From an uncultured Clostridia bacterium (GTDB lineage Bacteria; Bacillota; Clostridia; UMGS1810): a stretch of 64,000 nucleotides of DNA. The DNA is taken from contig CAKSTI010000005.1 in the NCBI GenBank assembly GCA_934500705.1, positions 93,856 through 157,855 of the forward strand, in the 5' to 3' direction. The position numbers and the translations under genes were made by a program. Numbering within the stretch: the stretch's first letter is position 1; the number at the start of each line of letters is the position of its first letter. Below are positions 43,702 through 51,666 of the stretch, piece after piece. The notes beneath the pieces are model-generated. The model worked only from the letters and a program-made list of their open reading frames with translations. It made no database searches and was not told the DNA's origin.

Positions 43702-43729
43702 ATAATAATCACTTGGGAGTGATTGTTAT
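43702..43729 (+). promoter_or_regulatory. Hairpin enclosing ribosome-binding site and start of the YlmC-like gene
   Basis: ATAATAATCAC at 43702-43712 pairs with GTGATTGTTAT at 43719-43729 (11 pairs, one G-U). The loop TTGGGA and the distal arm hold the GGGAGTGA site, and the arm reaches into the ATG at 43728. Confidence 0.6.
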
Positions 43730-43955
43730 GTTCGGCTCAGACTTTGTATACAGAGAGGTTATAAACATTGCTACGGGCGAGAAAATAGGCTATGTGTCGG
43801 ATATTGAGTTCGACAGCGAAACCGGGAGTATTCTCTCGATTTTTGTGCCCGACAAAAACAAAAAATTTTTTCCGTCCAAAAACAAAGGCACAAAAATATC
43901 CTGGGATAACATACGCAAAATTGGAGACGATATTATACTGGTAGACGTAGTTTGA
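43728..43955 (+). CDS. YlmC/YmxH-type PRC-barrel sporulation protein
   Basis: 75 residues of a single PRC-barrel: FVYREVINIATGEKIGYVSD, EFDSETGSILSIFVPD and ISWDNIRKIGDDIILVD. The YlmC/YmxH family occurs in endospore formers and is often associated with sporulation. ATG 43728 follows GGGAGTGATTGTT. It is 34 bases after rubrerythrin and 15 before a YtxH-like gene. Confidence 0.88.
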   Translation: MFGSDFVYREVINIATGEKIGYVSDIEFDSETGSILSIFVPDKNKKFFPSKNKGTKISWDNIRKIGDDIILVDVV

Positions 43956-43970
43956 AAGGAGATAAACGTT

Positions 43971-44141
43971 ATGACAAAAGGATTTGCAAGCGGTATTCTG
44001 GCAGGCGCCGTAATAGGTGCGGCAGTCGGTATGATGGTTGACCCGATAAATGACAAACAGCACAGGAAAATCAAAAGACAGACGGGCAATATGTTCAAAA
44101 CTATCGGCTCGGTTGTTGACAGCGTGATGGATAACTGGTAA
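43971..44141 (+). CDS. YtxH-like small membrane protein
   Basis: 56 residues with AAAGGAG 9 bases upstream of the ATG. A glycine/alanine-rich helix (GFASGILAGAVIGAAVGMMV) followed by a basic segment (KQHRKIKRQTGNMFK) resembles YtxH-type proteins, which carry one membrane helix and a positive cytoplasmic tail. The stop codon overlaps the first base of the terminator stem. The role is unknown. Confidence 0.8.
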   Translation: MTKGFASGILAGAVIGAAVGMMVDPINDKQHRKIKRQTGNMFKTIGSVVDSVMDNW

Positions 44142-44182
44142 AATATTGCCGGGACGTTTTTTCGTCCCGGCAATATTTTTTG
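44141..44182 (+). terminator. Strong intrinsic terminator
   Basis: A perfect 16-bp stem (44141-44156 with 44163-44178) with a six-T loop, followed by T residues. It ends the rubrerythrin-YlmC-YtxH run. Confidence 0.92.
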
Positions 44183-44199
44183 GAACAGGAGAAATAAAT

Positions 44200-44871
44200 A
44201 TGTATAAATACGAAACTCATATGCACACCTTTCCCGTGAGCAAATGCGCACATAAAACCGTTGAAGAAACGCTCGATGCGTACAAGAAAAAGGGCTATGA
44301 CGGCGTTTTTGTGACAAACCACTTTCTTGACGGAAACATAAACATTGACCCGTCTTTGCCGTATAGGGAAAAATTAAAGTTCTATCTTTCCGACTTTGAG
44401 AATGCGGTAAGCTACGGCAGGGAAATAAAGTTAAAGGTGTTTTTCGGCGTGGAAATGTCGTATTACGGAACGGATTTTTTGGTCTACGGCTTAACGCCCG
44501 AATGGTACAGAAGGCACCCGGAAATAATGCAGATGAAAAGGAGTGACGAGCTTGAATTTTTGCAAAGGGCAGGGGCGTTTATATCGCAGGCGCACCCGTT
44601 CCGTGAGGCGTCATATATAGACCACATAAGGCTCTTTCCCGGCTGTGTGGACGCCGTTGAGGTGATAAACGCAAGCCGAACGGACTTTGAAAACAAAATG
44701 GCGGCAATCTACGCTGATCAGTACGGACTGTTAAAAACCGCCGGCACGGACAACCACCTCGGCGGAAAGCAAAAACGCTTTGCCGGTATGATGTGCGAAA
44801 CACCGCTTGCCGATGAGGCGGATTTTATAGAAAAAATCAAAGATGACAAGATGAAAATATTTTTCGATTAG
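44200..44871 (+). CDS. PHP-domain phosphoesterase
   Basis: 223 residues. The PHP metal-site motifs are ETHMHTFPVSKC at the start, GVFVTNHFLDG near 33, FFGVEMSYYG near 85, ISQAHPFRE near 128 and TAGTDNHLGG near 187. Family members hydrolyse phosphoesters, for example histidinol phosphate or nucleotide ends; no extra domain tells which. AGGAGAAAT precedes the ATG. Followed by a transporter gene after 10 bases. Confidence 0.88.
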   Translation: MYKYETHMHTFPVSKCAHKTVEETLDAYKKKGYDGVFVTNHFLDGNINIDPSLPYREKLKFYLSDFENAVSYGREIKLKVFFGVEMSYYGTDFLVYGLTPEWYRRHPEIMQMKRSDELEFLQRAGAFISQAHPFREASYIDHIRLFPGCVDAVEVINASRTDFENKMAAIYADQYGLLKTAGTDNHLGGKQKRFAGMMCETPLADEADFIEKIKDDKMKIFFD

Positions 44872-44881
44872 AGTGACTTAT

Positions 44882-45730
44882 ATGAATTCAAAAACAAAAG
44901 GAATAATTTATGTTATAACGGCGGCGTTCGGATTTTCGCTTATGAGCGTTTTTGTCCACCTGTCGGGGGATTTGCCGCCGTTTGAAAAGGCGTTTTTCAG
45001 AAACTTTGTGGCGCTGATTTTTGTAGCCGCCATAATGCTTAAAAACAAAATGAGCTTTGCGCCCAAAAAGGGCAGTCTGCCGATGCTCGTGGGGCGTGCG
45101 GTGTTCGGCACCGTGGGTCTGGTGTGCAACTTTTACGCCATAGACCGCCTTGTGCTGGCGGACGCAAATATGCTCAATAAGCTGTCGCCGTTTTTTGCCA
45201 TTGCGCTCTCTGCACTCATTCTGGGCGAGAAGCCGAGGGCGGCGCAGGTTTTGGGCGTGCTTGCCGCATTTACGGGCAGTTTGTTTATAATCAAGCCGTC
45301 ATTCGGCGGTTCGTTTGCCGCAGTAATAGGTGCGCTGGGCGGTCTTGGAGCGGGGGCGGCGTACACGTTTGTGCGTGCGCTCGGCAAAAAGGGCGAGAAC
45401 AGCTTTTTGATAATCTTTTTCTTTTCGGCATTTTCGTGCCTTGTGTGCGTACCGTTTATGATAGCGAACCACTCGCCGCTGAGCCTTAAAAGCCTTTTGT
45501 GCTTAATAGGCGCCGGAGGCAGTGCGTGCATAGGTCAGTTCGGCATTACAAAGGCGTACATCTGCGCCCCGGCAAGGGAGATTTCCGTCTACGATTACAC
45601 GCAGGTGCTCTTTGCCGCAGTGTTTGGGTACATATTCTTTGCACAGGTTCCGGACGTTTGGAGCGTACTTGGATATTTGCTGATTTGCGGTTCGGGAATT
45701 GCTATGTTTCTGTATAATAAAAATCATTAA
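44882..45730 (+). CDS. EamA/DMT-family transporter
   Basis: 282 residues with ten hydrophobic segments in two EamA repeats. Landmarks are GIIYVITAAFGFSLMSVFVHL, FEKAFFRNFVALIF and the repeat-end pattern LSPFFAIALSALILGEKPRAAQ (E and P conserved). The family exports metabolites such as amino acids or nucleosides; substrate unknown. It ends 8 bases from the convergent acetyltransferase gene. Confidence 0.92.
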   Translation: MNSKTKGIIYVITAAFGFSLMSVFVHLSGDLPPFEKAFFRNFVALIFVAAIMLKNKMSFAPKKGSLPMLVGRAVFGTVGLVCNFYAIDRLVLADANMLNKLSPFFAIALSALILGEKPRAAQVLGVLAAFTGSLFIIKPSFGGSFAAVIGALGGLGAGAAYTFVRALGKKGENSFLIIFFFSAFSCLVCVPFMIANHSPLSLKSLLCLIGAGGSACIGQFGITKAYICAPAREISVYDYTQVLFAAVFGYIFFAQVPDVWSVLGYLLICGSGIAMFLYNKNH

Positions 45731-45738
45731 GAGGAGAG

Positions 45739-46485
45739 TCAAGAGTTTTTTATTATTTTTTCCGCCGCCTTGCCGTCAATCTGATTTACGGTTACAAATT
45801 TTCCGTTGCAGAACACCGCCCAGTTGTTAAATACACAGGGGAGATTTTTTGCCTTTTCGAGCGAGTCCACCGTGATAAAATCCGCATCTATCGAGTTTTC
45901 GTCACAGTAGTCTTTGAGCTTTTCCACCCTTTGATAAATGTAAGGGCACTGGAAGTCGTAGTACACGGTCAGCTTTTGGCTCTCTATGCTTTCCCGTTTT
46001 GCATTTGCAGAAAACTGCGGCACGGTGCCGTCAAACGACAGAGCGAGAAGTTCGTATCCGCCGGCGGTTTCGTCCGCCTTTTTAAATCCGAATTTCTTTG
46101 CAAAGTTCCGGTCGGAGAGCCAGGCCTTTTGCTTTTGCGCTCCGAGCATACAGACACCGGACCTGCCGTGTGCCTTTGCGTCGGCAATGCAAAGCTCCAT
46201 CAGCTTTTTGCCGTAGCCGCTCCCCTTGGGTGCGCCCTGAACCCAAAGGCAGTATATGTAGTAAAAATTGTCGCCGACAATCGGCGTCCACGCCGTTTCG
46301 AGCGGTGCGTACTCAATAAAGGCACAGCCGTTAATGTTCAGCTTGCAAAAAACGTGCCCCTCGCCAAGACGCTCATCGAGCCACTTTTTCTTTGAGTCGA
46401 TGCCGGGATTGGAGTTTTTGCGTATTATACAGCAAATGTGCTCGTCGGCTATGTTTTCGTGTGTGATGTTTATAAATTCGTTTAT
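45739..46485 (-). CDS. GNAT acetyltransferase with C-terminal YoaP-like domain
   Basis: About 248 residues. The acetyl-CoA site is seen as WVQGAPKGSGYGKKLMELCI near residue 95. A C-terminal thioredoxin-like segment (from about 170: QKLTVYYDFQCPYIYQRVEKL) is like the YoaP domain found with such acetyltransferases. The start is uncertain. The product would begin NEFINITHENIADEHICCI at an ATA codon (46485) that has GGGAGG 7 bases upstream and overlaps the preceding stop; the only usual start codon is TTG 46515, which adds ten residues and has the weak site AAAGG. Confidence 0.8.
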   Translation of the reverse strand: MNEFINITHENIADEHICCIIRKNSNPGIDSKKKWLDERLGEGHVFCKLNINGCAFIEYAPLETAWTPIVGDNFYYIYCLWVQGAPKGSGYGKKLMELCIADAKAHGRSGVCMLGAQKQKAWLSDRNFAKKFGFKKADETAGGYELLALSFDGTVPQFSANAKRESIESQKLTVYYDFQCPYIYQRVEKLKDYCDENSIDADFITVDSLEKAKNLPCVFNNWAVFCNGKFVTVNQIDGKAAEKIIKNS

Positions 46486-47654
46486 TTTAAAGCCTCCCTT
46501 GTTACAAAATCGCAAAAGACCTTTGCCGCCACTTCTATTGCCCCCTCATCGGGATTGAACTTGTCCGAGTGGAGCGGTGCGCCCTTGCCGTCCGCCGATG
46601 CGCCGTACCAGATAAAAACCGACGGGACGGCGCTTGCAAAGTAAGAAAAGTCCTCGCCCGTCATAAGCGGTTTTTTAAGGTCTATAATGTTATTTTCTCC
46701 GATTATATTTTTGAGCGTGCACCGCATTTTCTCCGTCATTTTGCTGTCGTTGATAAGGGGAGGATAGAGAAAGTTATACACGCTCTCGGCTTTTGCTCCG
46801 TGCTTTTTGGCAATCTCATCTGCCGTGTCCGTTATAACTCTGCTTGCGTCCTCACGGCTCTTTTTGGAAAAACTGCGGAATGTGCCGATTACCCGTGCCT
46901 CGTCCGGAATGACGTTTACGCTGTTTCCGCCGGACACGGTGCAGATTGAGAAAACGCAGTCCTTGTCATAGTATGTTTTTTTCTTTATCAGCTCACCGAT
47001 TTCAAGCACAAACTCACAGGCCGGTAAAATGGGGGATATGCCCTTCTCCGGCTGTGCGCCGTGGGTGCTCTTGCCCGTGAACGTAACGGTAAAGTCGTCG
47101 GGCGACGCCATAAGTGCGCCGTCTTTCAGCCATACCTTTCCTGTGGGAATTTCTCCTGTGACGTGTCCGCCTATTGCCGATGTCACCGTTGGGTTTTCCA
47201 GGACGCCCTCGTCTATCATAATCTGCGCTCCGCCCGTGGTTTCCTCCGCCGGTTGAAAGACTATTTTAACGCACACGTCAAGTTCGCTTTCGATATGCTT
47301 TAACATATATGCCGCCGCAAGCGCCGCCGAGATGTGAATATCGTGACCGCAGGCGTGCATCTTGCCGTGCACCTGAGATGCAAACGGAGCGCCGGTATTC
47401 TCAGTCACGGGCAGAGCGTCCATATCCGCACGGATAAGAACGGCGTCTTTGCTCCTGTCGCCGATTACGGCGCATACGCCCGTTTTTGCTATGCCGTCGG
47501 TGTGAGCGATTTTGTGTTTATCAAGAAAATTGCAGATTGTCTGCGCTGTTCGGTATTCCTCAAATGCCAGTTCCGGGTTTTGGTGAATACTGCGCCGCAG
47601 CGTAATAATTTCGTCCTTAATCTCGTTATACAAGGCTGAAAAATCCAATGCCAT
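46482..47654 (-). CDS. M20 family amidohydrolase/peptidase
   Basis: 390 residues. The metal-site motifs of M20D amidohydrolases are present: RRSIHQNPELAFEEYRT, IRADMDALPVTE, HACGHDIHISAAL and FQPAEETTGGAQIMI, with MTGEDFSYF near the end. These enzymes cleave N-acyl or N-acetyl amino acids in the cytoplasm. ATG 47654 follows AAAGAGGTG; a longer frame upstream is unlikely. It lies upstream of the acetyltransferase on the same strand and overlaps it. Confidence 0.93.
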   Translation of the reverse strand: MALDFSALYNEIKDEIITLRRSIHQNPELAFEEYRTAQTICNFLDKHKIAHTDGIAKTGVCAVIGDRSKDAVLIRADMDALPVTENTGAPFASQVHGKMHACGHDIHISAALAAAYMLKHIESELDVCVKIVFQPAEETTGGAQIMIDEGVLENPTVTSAIGGHVTGEIPTGKVWLKDGALMASPDDFTVTFTGKSTHGAQPEKGISPILPACEFVLEIGELIKKKTYYDKDCVFSICTVSGGNSVNVIPDEARVIGTFRSFSKKSREDASRVITDTADEIAKKHGAKAESVYNFLYPPLINDSKMTEKMRCTLKNIIGENNIIDLKKPLMTGEDFSYFASAVPSVFIWYGASADGKGAPLHSDKFNPDEGAIEVAAKVFCDFVTREALK

Positions 47655-47706
47655 CACCTCTTTGCAATAATTATACAACAAAATTTTTAAAATGTATATA
47701 GGATAC

Positions 47707-47732
47707 ATAAATTTTTTCTGTGCGCATATAGT
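47707..47732 (+). promoter_or_regulatory. Candidate sigma-E promoter of the SPOCS-LysM gene
   Basis: ATA (47707-47709), 15 bases, CATATAGT (47725-47732), which matches the mother-cell sigma-E -10 consensus CATACANT at most positions. The gene product is a coat-type protein expected in the mother cell. Confidence 0.4.
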
Positions 47733-47793
47733 TATAAATGAATTAAGACGGAGCTGTGCTCACAAAGTCAAATAATATTTTAGGAGGAAGAAA

Positions 47794-49362
47794 ATGTCGT
47801 TGGAGTTAGACACACTAAACATTCAAATTAACGAACCGTTAAAAGCGGCAAACATAAGGACGGTGGTAGATACCGACATCATCGTGCCGGACTCAAAGCC
47901 GGACGTATTAAACGTCCTTCAAGTAAACGCAATATCCTCGGTGACGGAGAAATATATTCAAAAAGACCACGTTACCGTTTCCGGTGTAATTGACTATACA
48001 ATTCTGTATTCGGGCGATGAGGAGCAAATTCACGTTAAAAGCATAAACTTTAAAACTCCGTTTTCACAGCAGATTGAGGTGGAGGGCGTCGAAGACGATA
48101 TGTTCAATTACGTAAAGTCCGACGTGCGCCATATTGAATATCACATTCAAAACAGCAGAAAGATAAACGTTAAATCCGTGGTTTCGCTTGAAACAAACAT
48201 AATACGTTCAGGCGTTGCCCCCGTGGTTGCCGGAATATCTTCAAGCTCGTCCATTCCCGTCAAAAATGAGGTGATTAAGGCTTTTAACCTTGCCGTGTGC
48301 TGTGAGAATAACTTTGACATTGAGGATAATCTCAGAGTTCCCGGCTCCAACCCTAACATTGACGATATATTAAAGTCGGACATTCGCTTGGAGAGCGGCG
48401 AGCTTAAAGTGGTTAATAACAAAGTCATTGCAAAGGGCAGTGCCGTTGTAAACACACTCTATACCTGCGACGACGACATATACTATATGGAAAATGAAAT
48501 TCCCTTTACCGAGGTTATAGACGTTGACGGCATAACGCCCGATATGCACTCCGACATAGATTACGACATAACGGGCGCCGCATACGAGGTGGAAAGCGAC
48601 GAAAACGGCGACAAAAACGGCGTGTACGTTAAAATTTCCATAAGCTGTCTTGTGCGTGCCTACGAGGACGAACAGTACGATGTGGTAGCCGACGTATACA
48701 GTCCCGACTATGAGGTAAACGTTCAGCGCAAGAGCATCAACGTCAGCGAGATAATAGACACGTCAAATTCCACTTGCGCCATAAACGACAGTATAGAGGT
48801 TTCATCGGCAATGCCGCCGATGACGAAAATATATAACTTCATATCCTCGCCGTACATAGAAAACTCCTACATAGAGGGTACAACGGCGGTGGTTGAGGGG
48901 TTTGTAAATGCGCAAATTCTCTACCTTTCCGACAGCGAGGCGTCGCCCGTTTACTGCGCAAAGAAAAATATTCCCTTTGTCCACCGCACCGAGATTTCCA
49001 AGAGCGTGCCCGGCGCAACCGTCAGCGCAACCGTTAACGAGGAACACGGCAGTTACAGCTTTAAGTCGCCAAGCGAGGCGGACGTGAGAATATCTTTGAG
49101 GCTTAACGTAAACGTCATCAAAAATCAGCAGACCGACGTTATAACCGACGTCGAGGTCAACGAGGATTTGCCGATAGATAAATCCTCCCAGCCGGGAATT
49201 GTAATATACTTTGCCGAGGAGAGCGACACTCTGTGGGACATTGCAAAGCGTTACCACACAACCACGGCGGAAATTGCTCAGGTCAACAAGATAGACGAGG
49301 ACGAACAGCTCAAAAACCGCCAGCAGTTGTTAATTCCCAAACGCAGAGTGGATAAAATATAG
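47794..49362 (+). CDS. SPOCS (DUF3794) and LysM spore-coat morphogenetic protein
   Basis: 522 residues. Three SPOCS/DUF3794 domains (about 30-150, 170-300 and 320-445), each with a VSGVIDYTILYSGDEEQIH-like core, then a LysM domain (about 465-518: YFAEESDTLWDIAKRYHT and QLLIPKRR). The layout matches SipL of Clostridioides difficile, which links the coat to SpoIVA through its LysM domain. AGGAGG lies before the ATG. Probably made in the mother cell. An intrinsic terminator follows that doubles as the ribosome-site hairpin of the next gene. Confidence 0.9.
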   Translation: MSLELDTLNIQINEPLKAANIRTVVDTDIIVPDSKPDVLNVLQVNAISSVTEKYIQKDHVTVSGVIDYTILYSGDEEQIHVKSINFKTPFSQQIEVEGVEDDMFNYVKSDVRHIEYHIQNSRKINVKSVVSLETNIIRSGVAPVVAGISSSSSIPVKNEVIKAFNLAVCCENNFDIEDNLRVPGSNPNIDDILKSDIRLESGELKVVNNKVIAKGSAVVNTLYTCDDDIYYMENEIPFTEVIDVDGITPDMHSDIDYDITGAAYEVESDENGDKNGVYVKISISCLVRAYEDEQYDVVADVYSPDYEVNVQRKSINVSEIIDTSNSTCAINDSIEVSSAMPPMTKIYNFISSPYIENSYIEGTTAVVEGFVNAQILYLSDSEASPVYCAKKNIPFVHRTEISKSVPGATVSATVNEEHGSYSFKSPSEADVRISLRLNVNVIKNQQTDVITDVEVNEDLPIDKSSQPGIVIYFAEESDTLWDIAKRYHTTTAEIAQVNKIDEDEQLKNRQQLLIPKRRVDKI

Positions 49363-49376
49363 CATAAAAGACAGGC

Positions 49377-49410
49377 ATCACCTCATATCCATTGATATGA
49401 GGTGATTTTT
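49377..49410 (+). terminator. Perfect hairpin acting as terminator and ribosome-site lock
   Basis: ATCACCTCATATC (49377-49389) and its exact complement (49394-49406) enclose a CATT loop and run into TTTTT. The distal arm contains GAGGTGAT, the ribosome-binding site of the carboxypeptidase gene starting at 49412. Confidence 0.85.
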
Positions 49411-49411
49411 G

Positions 49412-50551
49412 ATGTTTGCAAAACGATTTGCATTGCTTGCTTTTGCGCTTATTCTGTGCGTTCCGAAGGTATATGCGCAAAACGAGGATTTCGGGCTTTC
49501 GTGCAAGGCGGCGCTTCTTATGGACTCCGCCACGGGCACGGTGCTCTATGAGAACAATTCCCACGAAAAAATGCCTATGGCAAGCGTCACCAAGATAATG
49601 ACAATGCTCATTGCTATGGAAAATATCGACTCCGGCAAGATGAGCTACGACGACACCGTAACCGGCAGTGCCTATGCAAAGAGTATGGGCGGTTCCACTA
49701 TTTTCCTTGACGAGGGCGAACAGCTCAGCGTGAACGATATTTTAAAAGGTATAGCCGTCGCCTCCGGCAACGATGCGGCGGTAGCTATGGCAGAACACAT
49801 TGCCGGCAGTGCTCCGGCTTTTGTGGAGATGATGAACAAGCGTGCCGCCGAACTCGGAATGAAGGATACCCACTTTGTCAACTGCAACGGTCTTGATGCC
49901 GGCGGGCATTACAGCAGTGCCTACGACATTGCGCTTATGTCACGGGAGCTTTTAAAGCACCCCGGTATACACAAGTTTACCACAATATGGATGGACTCTC
50001 TGCGTGACGGAAAGTTCACGCTCTCCAACACAAACAAACTCGTCCGCTTTTATGACGGCTGTACCGGTCTTAAAACAGGCTCCACAAGCAAAGCGGGCTT
50101 TTGCATAAGCGCCACGGCAAAGCGCAATAATATGCACCTTATTGCGGTGATAATGGCGGCGCCCACGTCAAAACAGCGCCAGGCGGACGCATCTGCGCTT
50201 TTAAACTACGGCTTTTCCACATATTCCGTAACCGACGCCGTTACAAAGGGTGAGAAAATAAAGGACGTTTCCGTAAATAAAGGAACAGCCGCCAAATGCC
50301 CCGTGGTCTGCGCCGACAACGTGAGCACATTGTCCAAAAAGGGCGAAAAGGTGGAAATAAAAAAGATTGTAAAGCTAAAAAAGAACGTCACCGCCCCCGT
50401 ATCAAAGGGAGAAAAAGCCGGCGAACTTATCTGTATGAACGGCAAAAAGGAAGTCGGGCGCACAGAGCTTTTGTATGACGGGGACGTAAAGAAAATGACC
50501 GTTTTCTACGCCTACGGACTAATTGTAGACAAATGGCTCGGTGCGTATTGA
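49412..50551 (+). CDS. D-alanyl-D-alanine carboxypeptidase, active type
   Basis: 379 residues, signal peptide 1-20. The three penicillin-binding motifs are intact: MASVTKIMTM (catalytic serine near 58), SGNDAAVAM near 118 and GLKTGSTSKAG near 223. A C-terminal beta domain of PBP5 type follows (about 275-370). The family trims the last D-alanine from peptidoglycan stems; in spore formers DacF and DacB types act on the cortex. ATG 49412 is preferred to TTG 49409. Its translation start is directly downstream of a perfect hairpin. Confidence 0.95.
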   Translation: MFAKRFALLAFALILCVPKVYAQNEDFGLSCKAALLMDSATGTVLYENNSHEKMPMASVTKIMTMLIAMENIDSGKMSYDDTVTGSAYAKSMGGSTIFLDEGEQLSVNDILKGIAVASGNDAAVAMAEHIAGSAPAFVEMMNKRAAELGMKDTHFVNCNGLDAGGHYSSAYDIALMSRELLKHPGIHKFTTIWMDSLRDGKFTLSNTNKLVRFYDGCTGLKTGSTSKAGFCISATAKRNNMHLIAVIMAAPTSKQRQADASALLNYGFSTYSVTDAVTKGEKIKDVSVNKGTAAKCPVVCADNVSTLSKKGEKVEIKKIVKLKKNVTAPVSKGEKAGELICMNGKKEVGRTELLYDGDVKKMTVFYAYGLIVDKWLGAY

Positions 50552-50620
50552 CAAAATCCGCTTTTTGCGGTAAACTTGTTTAAGGTTTGAGTTCCCACTG
50601 CCTGCAAAGGAGAGATTTTT

Positions 50621-51589
50621 ATGATACTCGATAAAAAATGCGACATATACATATCGTCCTGTGACGAAGATGGCGGCATCTGCCACTTTAAGACGGACGG
50701 AAACGGCGGCGTGGTTTTTAAAAAAATGTACCGTGCCGACAGACCGATGTACCTTATAAAAGACGGCGGAAAGCTTTACTGCCTTTTGAGAGAACCGTTT
50801 TCGGACAGCGAAAACAGCGGTCTTGTTTCCTATGACATATCAGGCGGCGGAAGTCTTGAAAATCCGTCCGAGCCGATTACCACGCACGGAAAGGTTGCCT
50901 GCCACCTTTGCAGTGCAGACGGAAGTATTTACTGCGTCAACTACGTTTCGGGAAGTGTTGTGAAAATGCCGGACACGGTAGACGTTCACAGCGGCTGCGG
51001 TACGCACCCGACAAGGCAGGAGGCGGCGCACACGCACTTTGTCACGCCGTCGCCGGACGGAAAATACATCTTTGCAACCGACCTCGGAATTGACAAAATC
51101 TTTGTTTATGACAAGGATTTAAACAAGGTGTCCGACGTTAAAATGCCTGACGGCTGCGGACCGAGGCACCTTGCATTTCACCCCGACGGAGAGCACGTGT
51201 TCTGCGTAAATGAGCTTGACTCCACGGTTTCGTGCCTAAAATATTCGGACGGTTCGCTTGAATATCTGAGCAGTATTCAGACCCTGCCGAACAGCTTTAC
51301 CGCCAAAAACACCGCTGCGGCAATAAGATATGTAAACGGCAAAGTTTACGTGTCGCACCGTGGTTACGACAAGGTTGTTGTCCTTGGCTTTGACGGGGGA
51401 AGATTAACGGTTGAAAATGAGTACAGCGCATACGGAAAAGCGCCACGTGATATGTGGACGGACGGCAAAACCATAATCTGCACAAATCAGGACAGCGACA
51501 ACATAACGTTTGTTTCTGCCGAGAGCGGCGAACTGCTCTATGATTTTAAGACAAAGTGTCCGATTAGCGTTATTGTGAGCGAAAGTTAA
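50621..51589 (+). CDS. Lactonase-family seven-bladed propeller protein
   Basis: 322 residues, no signal peptide. Patterns of the Pgl/YbhE lactonase family: VVFKKMYRADRPMYLI, THGKVACHLCSADG, HTHFVTPSPDGKYIFATDLG, GCGPRHLAFHPDGEHVFCVNEL and APRDMWTD. The enzyme type hydrolyses 6-phosphogluconolactone, but many homologues act on other lactones. AAGGAGAG precedes the ATG. Confidence 0.88.
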   Translation: MILDKKCDIYISSCDEDGGICHFKTDGNGGVVFKKMYRADRPMYLIKDGGKLYCLLREPFSDSENSGLVSYDISGGGSLENPSEPITTHGKVACHLCSADGSIYCVNYVSGSVVKMPDTVDVHSGCGTHPTRQEAAHTHFVTPSPDGKYIFATDLGIDKIFVYDKDLNKVSDVKMPDGCGPRHLAFHPDGEHVFCVNELDSTVSCLKYSDGSLEYLSSIQTLPNSFTAKNTAAAIRYVNGKVYVSHRGYDKVVVLGFDGGRLTVENEYSAYGKAPRDMWTDGKTIICTNQDSDNITFVSAESGELLYDFKTKCPISVIVSES

Positions 51590-51593
51590 AAAT

Positions 51594-51623
51594 GCGCCGA
51601 TGCGAAGTATTACGCATCGGCGC
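51594..51623 (+). terminator. Stem-loop after the lactonase gene
   Basis: A perfect 11-bp stem GCGCCGATGCG/CGCATCGGCGC with an 8-base loop, starting 4 bases after the stop. No direct T-run follows; it sits just ahead of the second hairpin. Confidence 0.65.
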
Positions 51624-51637
51624 CGTGTGTTAAAAGT

Positions 51638-51664
51638 AAAAAGAGTGCTTCGGGCACGCTTTTT
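51638..51664. terminator. Bidirectional terminator with UUCG-type loop
   Basis: AAAAAG.GTGC and GCAC.CTTTTT pair around TTCGG with one A-G mismatch. Poly-A on one side and poly-T on the other let it serve both the lactonase gene (plus) and citrate synthase (minus). Confidence 0.85.
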
Positions 51665-51666
51665 GT

